In this document: positions 23,568-31,200 of the stretch, in pieces
Position numbering within the stretch: the stretch's first letter is position 1
How the letters are laid out: every line of letters begins with the position of its first letter
From: Bacteroidaceae bacterium
Lineage (GTDB): Bacteria > Bacteroidota > Bacteroidia > Bacteroidales > Bacteroidaceae
Direction of reading: 5' to 3'
DNA: 49,321 nucleotides
NCBI GenBank assembly: GCA_017429525.1
Contig: JAFROT010000053.1
Coordinates: 1-49,321, forward strand
Made by a program: the position numbers and the translations under genes
Notes under the pieces: model-generated
The model's input: only the letters and a program-made list of their open reading frames with translations
Told to the model about the DNA's origin: nothing
Database searches by the model: none

Positions 23568-24370
23568 TGGAAGAGCAGATGACCTTCTGGGACCATCTCG
23601 ACGTGCTCCGGGGCAGCATCATACGCGTACTCGTATCGGCTGTTGTCATGGGGATCGGCGTCTTCTTCCTGAAGGACTGGCTCTTCGACATCGTCTTGTG
23701 GCCACGCGACAGCAATTTCCCCACTTACCGTCTGCTCGGAGCCGAACCTTTTCAGCTGCATCTGATCAACACCGAGCTGACTGAGCAGTTCATGATCCAC
23801 ATGAAAGTCTCGCTCATTTCGGGATTGCTGGTGGCTTCGCCCTACATCATCTACGTTTTGTTCCGCTTCATCTCGCCTGCTCTCTACGACAACGAACGGC
23901 GAGCCAGCTACCGACTCGTGGGAGCGGCTTATGGGATGTTCATGGTCGGCATCGTCGTGAACTACTTCCTCATCTTCCCGCTGACGGTGCGCTTCCTGGG
24001 CACATACAGCGTCAGTTCGGAGGTCGAGACGATGCTCACGCTATCCAGTTACGTCGACACGCTCTTGCTGATGAGCCTGGTTTTCGGCATCGTCTTCGAG
24101 ATACCTGTCATCGCCTGGCTGTTGGCGCGCTTCGGGATGCTCAAGCACACGTGGATGTCGATGTACAGGCGTCACGCCATTGTTGCCATCCTCGTTCTCG
24201 CCGCCATTATCACCCCGACGGCGGACATCATGACGCTCATCGTCGTCTCGCTACCCATCTGGCTGCTCTACGAACTGAGCATCTGGATTGTGCGCTTCAC
24301 CAACGCTAAAGAGCAGCAAGAAAGCGAAGAGACAGACGAACGGACCGAGGACACGGCGACGGCAACGTAA
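23567..24370 (+). CDS. tatC: Twin-arginine translocase subunit TatC
   Basis: The 267-residue protein is the polytopic Tat receptor that binds twin-arginine signals. It has the conserved N-terminal MTFWDHLDVLRGSIIR, six predicted membrane helices and ALYDNERRASYRLVG between helices 2 and 3. The C-terminal section holds AIITPTADIMTLIVVSLPIWLLYELSIW. The tail after the last helix is acidic (EQQESEETDERTED). The ATG at 23567 overlaps the tatA stop by one base; a GTG one codon earlier is possible. The next gene begins 154 nt later; that gap is C-rich and shows nothing else. Confidence 0.97.
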   Translation: MEEQMTFWDHLDVLRGSIIRVLVSAVVMGIGVFFLKDWLFDIVLWPRDSNFPTYRLLGAEPFQLHLINTELTEQFMIHMKVSLISGLLVASPYIIYVLFRFISPALYDNERRASYRLVGAAYGMFMVGIVVNYFLIFPLTVRFLGTYSVSSEVETMLTLSSYVDTLLLMSLVFGIVFEIPVIAWLLARFGMLKHTWMSMYRRHAIVAILVLAAIITPTADIMTLIVVSLPIWLLYELSIWIVRFTNAKEQQESEETDERTEDTATAT

Positions 24371-24524
24371 ACCGACAGCCCGACAGAGGCCTCAGTGCCC
24401 CCTGCCCCCGCTGAAGACGCTGAACCGATGGGCGATGCCGACTACAGCTACAATCAAGGGGCAACAAACGACGATTCAACACATTCAGAAATGTAACCAC
24501 AGACTCCATTCAAAACGACTTTTT

Positions 24525-26090
24525 ATGTTAAGAAGAATCCGCATCTGCCTTGCTACGCTTGTCTTCATTGGTATTACGCTCTTGTTCTTAGACGTCACGG
24601 GCGTGCTTCATTCCTACCTGGGCTGCCTGGCCAAGATCCAATTCCTGCCCGCCGTGCTGGCGCTAAACGTGGGCGTCATCATTGCGCTGCTGGCGCTGAC
24701 GTTGATTTTCGGGCGAATTTACTGCTCAATCATCTGTCCGCTGGGCATCCTCCAAGACTTGCTCGCGCGCCTGCGCCCGCGTAAGAATAAAAAGGTGGGG
24801 CGCTACAGCTACTCGCCCGAAATGAAGTGGCTGCGCTATCCTGTGCTCGCCGTTTTCATCGTGGCCATCATAGCTGGCATAGGCTCCTTCGTAGCCCTAC
24901 TGGCGCCCTACAGCAGCTTCGGGCGCATCATCACGAACCTGTTCCGCCCGCTCTATGAGCTCGCGAACAACGGGCTCGCCGCCATTGCCGAGCACTATGA
25001 GAGCTACGCTTTCTACAGCACGGAGGTATGGGTGCGCAGTCTGCCCACCTTCATCATCGCCGCCGCGACACTCATCGTGCTGGCTGTGCTCGCATGGGTA
25101 GGAGGCCGCACCTACTGCAATACCATCTGCCCCGTCGGCACCGTCCTCAGTTTCTTCTCCCGCTACTCGCTGCTGAAAATCAATTTCGACGAGGAGAAGT
25201 GCCGCAACTGCAGCGCCTGCACCAAGGCCTGCAAGGCTTCTTGCATTGACTTCAAGAACCATCAAGTCGACTACTCACGTTGCGTCGTCTGCGGCAACTG
25301 CTTGGAGAGTTGCAAGTTCGGGGCACTGAAATATGGGAAGGCCCTCGGCTCTCCCTCCGTCCTCCCGGTTAGTGAGGACGCGGCTACCTTTAAACGTGAG
25401 AGTCCTCAGCCTTCAGATAATTCTGCTCCCTCCCTTGGGAAGGCGGCGACGGAGCCTACTTCCCGCCGTGCTTTCCTCATTGGGGCAGGCATAGCCACCA
25501 CTACTGCTGTTTTAGCGCAAGAGAAGAAAGCGCTCAAGGTGGACGGCGGCTTAGCTGACATCGAAGACAAGATTGCCCCCGAGCGCCAGACGCCCATCAC
25601 GCCTCCAGGCTCTCTCTCGGCCAAGAACTTGGCCAGCCACTGCACAGGCTGCCAGCTCTGCGTAGCCCAATGTCCGAACGGCGTCCTGCGTCCGTCGACA
25701 GGACTGATGACGCTGATGCAACCCGTGATGAGCTATGAGCACGGCTACTGTCGTCCCGAGTGCAACCGCTGCTCGGAGGTCTGCCCTGCTGGTGCCATAC
25801 GCCCCATCACCACCGAAGAGAAATCCAGCACTCAGGTCGGTCATGCCGTATGGATCAAGAAGAACTGCCTCCCCGTCAGCGAAGGCGTAGATTGCGGCAA
25901 CTGCGAACGCCACTGCCCGACTGGAGCCATACAAATGGTGCCCCTCGACCCCGAAGACGAACTCGGCGCTTACGTCCCTGCCATCAACGAGGCCAAATGC
26001 ATCGGCTGCGGAGCCTGCGAGAACCTCTGCCCCGCCCGCCCGTTCTCGGCCATCTATGTCGAAGGGCACGAGGTACACAAGACGGTTTAA
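24525..26090 (+). CDS. NapH-like polytopic ferredoxin fused to a NapG-like domain through an internal Tat-like segment
   Basis: The 521-residue protein looks like two redox proteins joined. Residues 1 to about 210 hold several membrane helices with the CxxxCP motifs of NapH/NosR-type quinol oxidases (FGRIYCSIICPLGIL and GGRTYCNTICPVGTV). Two ferredoxin sites follow (CRNCSACTKACKASC and CVVCGNCLESC). A low-complexity linker then leads to SRRAFLIGAGIATTTAVLA (about residues 313-331), a twin-arginine-like segment in mid-protein. The C-terminal domain has at least four more Cys motifs (CTGCQLCVAQCPNG, CNRCSEVCPAG, CGNCERHCPTG, CIGCGACENLCPARP). It probably carries electrons from the quinone pool to the periplasm, with the Tat lipoprotein downstream as a candidate partner. 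The linker is encoded by G/C-rich repeat elements. Confidence 0.88.
   Translation: MLRRIRICLATLVFIGITLLFLDVTGVLHSYLGCLAKIQFLPAVLALNVGVIIALLALTLIFGRIYCSIICPLGILQDLLARLRPRKNKKVGRYSYSPEMKWLRYPVLAVFIVAIIAGIGSFVALLAPYSSFGRIITNLFRPLYELANNGLAAIAEHYESYAFYSTEVWVRSLPTFIIAAATLIVLAVLAWVGGRTYCNTICPVGTVLSFFSRYSLLKINFDEEKCRNCSACTKACKASCIDFKNHQVDYSRCVVCGNCLESCKFGALKYGKALGSPSVLPVSEDAATFKRESPQPSDNSAPSLGKAATEPTSRRAFLIGAGIATTTAVLAQEKKALKVDGGLADIEDKIAPERQTPITPPGSLSAKNLASHCTGCQLCVAQCPNGVLRPSTGLMTLMQPVMSYEHGYCRPECNRCSEVCPAGAIRPITTEEKSSTQVGHAVWIKKNCLPVSEGVDCGNCERHCPTGAIQMVPLDPEDELGAYVPAINEAKCIGCGACENLCPARPFSAIYVEGHEVHKTV
25345..25460 (+). repeat. G/C-rich repeat elements in the Fe-S protein linker
   Basis: Two sections (about 25350-25385 and 25424-25452) contain CTCCCTCC-type runs and short palindromes. 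GCTCCCTCCCTT at 25427-25438 also occurs at about 7120 in the anti-sigma gene, followed in both by a GGGAA..GGCGG section. They encode the Ser/Pro-rich linker before the internal twin-arginine segment. Confidence 0.6.
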
Positions 26091-26098
26091 AGGCCACG

Positions 26099-26150
26099 GG
26101 ATTTAAGGATTTAAAGGTTTAAGGATTTAAAGACTTGAGGGTTTAAAGGT
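26099..26150 (+). repeat. GGATTTAA(A)-type repeat between two Tat-related genes
   Basis: Imperfect 8-9 nt units (GGATTTAAA, GGTTTAA) fill most of the 78-nt spacer between the Fe-S protein and the aldo/keto reductase. Five to six units can be counted. Confidence 0.75.
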
Positions 26151-26168
26151 TATTAAGAATCAACTCGC

Positions 26169-27602
26169 ATGATGAATAAGGAAATTTCTCGCCGTAACTT
26201 CTTGAAATATCTGGCCGGCAGCACAGCAGCTGTAGCTCCCGCTGCTGCCTTCCTGGCCTCTTGCAAAGGAAAGGACGCGCAAAGTCAAGCCGACGGACTG
26301 TCGGAGATGACGATGCGCACCAACCCCAACACGGGTGATGTCGTTAGCCTGCTTGGCTACGGAATGATGCGTTTGCCACAGCTGCCAGAGGGCACGCCCG
26401 ATGACCCGAAGACGGGTCCCTTCGATCAGGAGATGATCAACCGACAGGTTGACTACGCCCTCGAACACGGAGTCAACTACTTCGATACGAGCCCTGTCTA
26501 CTGTCGCGGCCTCTCGGAGCGCTGCACGGGCATCGCCCTCAAGCGTCATCCGCGCGACAAGTACTTCATCGCTACCAAATTGTCGAACTTCGGCAGCGAG
26601 CAATGGAAGCTCGAAGCCTCGCAGGAGATGTTTGAGAACTCGCTGAAGGAACTGCAGACCGACTATATCGATTACCTTCTGCTCCACAGCACAGGCAACG
26701 GAGGACGTGATGCTGAAGGCAACGACCTCAGTGGCCTCGACGCCTGCAAAGCACGATTCATCGACAACGGGCTCATGGACTGGCTGGTCGAGCAGAAAGA
26801 GGCTGGCCGCATTCACAACCTCGGGTTCTCGTGGCATGGCGACTACCGCGCTTTCGAGTACCTGCTGCAGTTGCACGACGAGGGCCGCTATCACTGGGAT
26901 TTCGTACAGATTGAGTTGAACTACCTCGACTGGTTCTATGCCAACGAAATCAGCGACGGGAACATGGATGCCGTTACACTTTACGGCGAACTACACAAAC
27001 GCGGGATTCCTGCCGTCATCATGGAGCCGCTGCTTGGCGGACGCTTAGCGAACGTCAACGACGAAATTGCCGCAGAGCTCAAGCAGCGCGACCCCGAAGC
27101 CACCATCGCGTCCTGGGCCTTCCGCTTTGCCGGCACGCCCGAGGGCGTGCTTACCGTGCTGAGCGGTATGACGTTCATGGAGCATCTGCAAGAGAACGTG
27201 CGTACCTACTCACCGCTCCATCCGATCAGCGACGAGGAGCACGAGTTCCTGATGCATATCGCAGAAGAAATCTTCGGTCAGAAAGAAGTGCCTTGCACGG
27301 CTTGTCAGTACTGCATGCCTTGTCCCTATGGCATTGACATCCCCGCCAACTTTGCCCATTATAACCGTTGCATACGCGAGGGCAATACGCCTCAGAGTAG
27401 CGGCAGCCCTACCTACCGTAAGCAGCGCCGTGCCTTCCTCGTAGGCTACGACCGCAGCGTCCCACGCCTGCGCCAAGCCAGCCACTGCATCGGCTGTGGA
27501 CAATGCACCGTCCACTGTCCACAGCAGATTGACATTCCACGTGAACTGCGCCGAATTGATGAGTACGCTGAGAAATTGCGCCGCGAAGGAGGCCCCCTGT
27601 AA
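26169..27602 (+). CDS. Tat lipoprotein aldo/keto reductase with two ferredoxin clusters
   Basis: The 477-residue protein starts with a twin-arginine signal (ISRRNFLKYLAGS) that ends in a lipobox-like LASC (Cys32). It is therefore probably exported folded and then lipid-anchored. Residues 55-370 form the aldo/keto reductase barrel with the full catalytic tetrad: Asp106 and Tyr111 in YFDTSPVY, Lys137 in FIATKLS and His173 in YLLLHS. The C-terminal 110 residues carry two 4Fe-4S motifs (CTACQYCMPCPYG and CIGCGQCTVHCPQQ). This family is common in anaerobes, substrate unknown. It is fourth in the tatA-tatC operon, directly after the membrane Fe-S protein that could feed it electrons. ATG at 26172 is an equal alternative. 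Confidence 0.9.
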   Translation: MMNKEISRRNFLKYLAGSTAAVAPAAAFLASCKGKDAQSQADGLSEMTMRTNPNTGDVVSLLGYGMMRLPQLPEGTPDDPKTGPFDQEMINRQVDYALEHGVNYFDTSPVYCRGLSERCTGIALKRHPRDKYFIATKLSNFGSEQWKLEASQEMFENSLKELQTDYIDYLLLHSTGNGGRDAEGNDLSGLDACKARFIDNGLMDWLVEQKEAGRIHNLGFSWHGDYRAFEYLLQLHDEGRYHWDFVQIELNYLDWFYANEISDGNMDAVTLYGELHKRGIPAVIMEPLLGGRLANVNDEIAAELKQRDPEATIASWAFRFAGTPEGVLTVLSGMTFMEHLQENVRTYSPLHPISDEEHEFLMHIAEEIFGQKEVPCTACQYCMPCPYGIDIPANFAHYNRCIREGNTPQSSGSPTYRKQRRAFLVGYDRSVPRLRQASHCIGCGQCTVHCPQQIDIPRELRRIDEYAEKLRREGGPL

Positions 27603-27638
27603 GTCCTGAGATTGACACAGATAACTTAAAACGCGCAA

Positions 27639-28064
27639 ATGGAAGATCTTATACAGCAGCTCCACTCATCGCCTGCCATTCATGGCCTGGCGCGCTCTGC
27701 CGACGGGCAGATGCGCGAGTTTCATCGCAAAGGCGTCGTAGACCTCTACGACCTTATTACCGACGAGCCCTCGTTCCTCACGGGCGGCCAACTGGCTGAT
27801 CGCATCATCGGACGTGGGGCAGCCCTGTTGGCAGTCAAGGGAGGTGTCGCCAGCGTCCATGCCGACCTCATCAGCGAGCCTGCCCTTCAAGTGCTGACTG
27901 ATGCACAAGTGCCCCTGACCTACGATCGTCTGGTCCCGCATATCATCAACTGGACAGGCGACGGTATGTGTCTGGTCGAGGCCCTGACCTTGGATATCAA
28001 CGACCTTGACGAAGCCCATCGCCTCATAGGCGAGTTCCTTCAGCCCCGACGCGCTACGCTGTAG
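27639..28064 (+). CDS. DUF1893 protein
   Basis: The 141-residue product fits DUF1893 (TM1506-like), a small cytoplasmic domain with a deaminase-like fold but unknown activity. Visible features are SFLTGGQLADRIIGRGAALLAVKGGVASVHADLIS and a C-terminal LIGEFL. It starts 36 nt after the aldo/keto reductase and is probably the last gene of the tat operon. No signal peptide is present. Confidence 0.8.
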   Translation: MEDLIQQLHSSPAIHGLARSADGQMREFHRKGVVDLYDLITDEPSFLTGGQLADRIIGRGAALLAVKGGVASVHADLISEPALQVLTDAQVPLTYDRLVPHIINWTGDGMCLVEALTLDINDLDEAHRLIGEFLQPRRATL

Positions 28065-28104
28065 TCGGAGGCTATGCCAAGAAGAGAAGAATAGAATCTA
28101 CAAG

Positions 28105-28140
28105 CAGAGACACGGAGTTGAGAAATCCTCCGTGTCTCTG
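28105..28140 (+). terminator. Hairpin ending the tat operon
   Basis: A perfect 13-bp stem (28105-28117 with 28128-28140) has a 10-nt loop. The downstream tract is only weakly T-rich (TGTATTTA), so termination here may be partial; a second hairpin lies 90 nt on. Confidence 0.6.
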
Positions 28141-28233
28141 TGTATTTATGCCCTACATGTTCAAGGGTTGCAACAGCATTGAAGTCGAAGCTGCCTGAAA
28201 AAAACAGCTATTCAAAGCTAACTGATATACCTA

Positions 28234-28271
28234 AAAAAGCAGTTGACACCAGAACGTGCCAACTGCTTTTT
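28234..28271. terminator. Bidirectional terminator between tat operon and protease gene
   Basis: AAAAAGCAGTTG pairs perfectly with CAACTGCTTTTT. T tracts follow on both strands. It serves the protease gene (stop 17 nt away) on the minus strand and backs up the hairpin at 28105 on the plus strand. Confidence 0.85.
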
Positions 28272-28287
28272 CGAGTATGTAGGTCTC

Positions 28288-31200
28288 TTAACGAACCACT
28301 TTCTTGCCGCCTTGGATGTAGATGCCCTTCCTGACGGAAGTCTTAGCATTCACCTTACGACCACCGAGGTCGTAGATCGCATCCTTGTCAGCGCTATCAT
28401 CAGCCACCCCTCGAATGCCGACGGGATCAACGATGGACAGCTTACCGGAGATGTAGTTGAACTCATAGTTCTGAGCCTCAGCGCCTGAGACACGAATCTC
28501 GTAGACGCCAGCCGTGTTGGAATCCTTGGCATCACATTCAACGACGGGTTCCTTCAGCAGGACATCGGCTATCTTCTCGCGGTTACGGAGGCTGGAATAG
28601 GTGATTGCGAACTCAGGAAGAGTCTCTCCTACGTTAATCGTATAGGACTTAGCCGTGACATTAACGGGTGCAGGCTCAATTGTCAGGACTCCGTTCACGC
28701 AAACCAGTCCTTCGCTGGTAATCGTGCCAGCCTCAAGGACAATCGGATAATCGCCAACGGGAGAAGCAGCGTCAGTCTCTGCCGTGAGCGTAGGTTCGCC
28801 ATTGATAGGAGCACCCGTGACGGCATACGTGAACTTGCCGTTAGCACGACCATACTGGCGGCTCGAAGGCTCGCCCGTGATCGTAGGCACGCCCGTGTAC
28901 TCAAGAATGGTATATTCGCCCCAAACCTCATCGGCCTCGTAGGCAGCGATCATATTCTTTGGCACGAAGACGGTCAGGTTGCGCATGGGCAGACCTGCGT
29001 TCTCAGCCGTAACGACCTGCTTGTCATTGAGCAGCGCCAGGTACTTCAGGTTGGTGCAACCCGTAAAGGCGTGTTCGCCAACCTTGGTGATGCCGGCAGG
29101 CAGGATAGCCGAAACCATCGTCGAATTGGAGCGGAAGCCTTCAGCGGGAATCTCGGTCAGACCCGTGAAGTGACGCAAATCCTCGAGGCTCTTGAGGCCC
29201 GTGACGCCGCGCAGTGCCGCGCCAATGCTCTTGACCGCAGCTGCCTCTTCCTTGCTGAGTTCATCGTCCTCGTCGTTATCCCAGGTATTGACACATGCGG
29301 TCTTGGCACGGTTGTCGATGAAAACGATGTAGTCCAGCTTAGCACGCACGGAGAGGATGGCGTTGCTGATCTCGTCCTCGGTGCTATCGAAGTTATCATA
29401 GACGGCATGCTCGGCAGCGACGTCAAGATTCTTGTTGTCGGCCTTGACCAACAGCTTGCGCAGCTGCTCGGTCAGATCGTAGAACTCCTGTGCAGCCCTG
29501 GCTTCTTCTACGCTGATGAAGGCCCACTGGCAGGCTTCGGGATCTGAGTCGTAGTTGATGTCCCAATAGAGGCCACGCGTGGTATAATCAACATCGGTCT
29601 GATGAGAGTAGTCGGTACCGAGGTACTCACCTTCGACGTATGTAGCATCCTTGGCCGGGACCTGGAAGGTGTAGACATTCTCCTTACCCTCTACCGGCAC
29701 CACGTGCCAATAAGCAGCCGACGAGAGCGTGCCATCGACGAAGCAAGTCTTGACGCCCTTACCGACCTTGGAGTCTTCACTCGTGCGGAAGAGGACCTTG
29801 TTTTCCTTGCCCGTCTGGTCGGAGTAGAGGTAGTAGACATCCTTGGCCATCGTCGTGCTGCGACGGAGCTGATAGACGAGTCCAGCCTTGTCGACGACTG
29901 CCTGCGTACCATAAGCCTCGCCATGGTTGATTGAACGACGCATGCCCAGGTTGTAGACGTAGACATCCGTATTGGCAGCCAAGGGGACAAAGGTAGGCTG
30001 CTTCACCGCACGCATCTCGCGAATCTCGCCGAAGTTCTTCCATACGGAGGCATTGGCATACAACTCCTTCGAGCCCTGCGGCACGTAGAGCACTGCGTTG
30101 GCCACCTTCACGTTCGTGAAGATGCCAGTCCCCAGATCAATCAAAGCGGGATCGGCCACGGGAACGTAAAGTTCCTTGAGAGACGTACAGCCATAGAAAG
30201 CATTGTCGCCGATATACTCAAGATTAGAGGACAGATGAACGCTCTCCAACTTATTGCAATTGAGGAATGCACGATAGTAGATATTCACGACGCTGTTGGG
30301 CAGGGTGAGCTCGGTCAGCTTCTTATTATCCTTGAAGCCATTGCCTTCGATGGCCTGCACGTGAGTGAAGTAGACCAGCTCGGGGAAAGCCGTGATGGCG
30401 CTCTGCTCGGAGAACCAGGAGCCCAGTTCTGCGATGGCAGCAGCTTCGCTGATACTGACCTCATCGTTAAGGTCCATATCGTAGTGAGCGACGCAGATCT
30501 GGCGAACGGTCTCGTCCTCGAAATGGATGAAGTTCAGCTTCTTGCGCAGACGGCGGCAAGCCTTCTGAAGGTCTTCTTTCGTGCTGTTCAGGTTGGAGTA
30601 GACTTCCTGCTCGGTAGAGACATCAATGCGCTTGCTCTCGCCCAGGGCGATGAGGTTCTTCAGTTGGAGTGACTGGCCGTAGACCTCCGTCGGACCCTCT
30701 TCGTAGGGGACGAGCATCCATTGGCAGTTGAGCGCATAATCGTCATAGTTGATATCGCTGTAAGCGCCATAGGTGGGCGACGCGGCATTGCTGTCATGCG
30801 ACGGCTGAATGCCCAGGAAGTTGGTAGCGACGTAGCCCGATACGTTGCTGGGCGTCTGGAGCGTGTAGACGTTGTCCGTGCCCTCGACCAGAGCGACTTG
30901 CCAATAGGCCGAGCGGTCGGTCAGCTTGGACGAGGCGCCGTCGACGAAGCAAGCCTTGACACCCGAACCCACGCGGCCGTCGGTGCTCGTGCGGAAGAGG
31001 TAGTGGTTGGCATTGCCCGTGTCCTCGGAGTAGAGCGAATAAACGCCTTCCGTACTGGTCGAGCGGAACTCGAAGCGCATAGGCGATGCCGTGTTCGCTA
31101 CGACAGCCTGCGTATTGTAGGCCTCGCCACGAGTCAGGTAGTAGCCCGTCCCGACGTTATAAAGGTAGTAGGCTTTCTTCACTTCGAGCTTGTCGAACTG

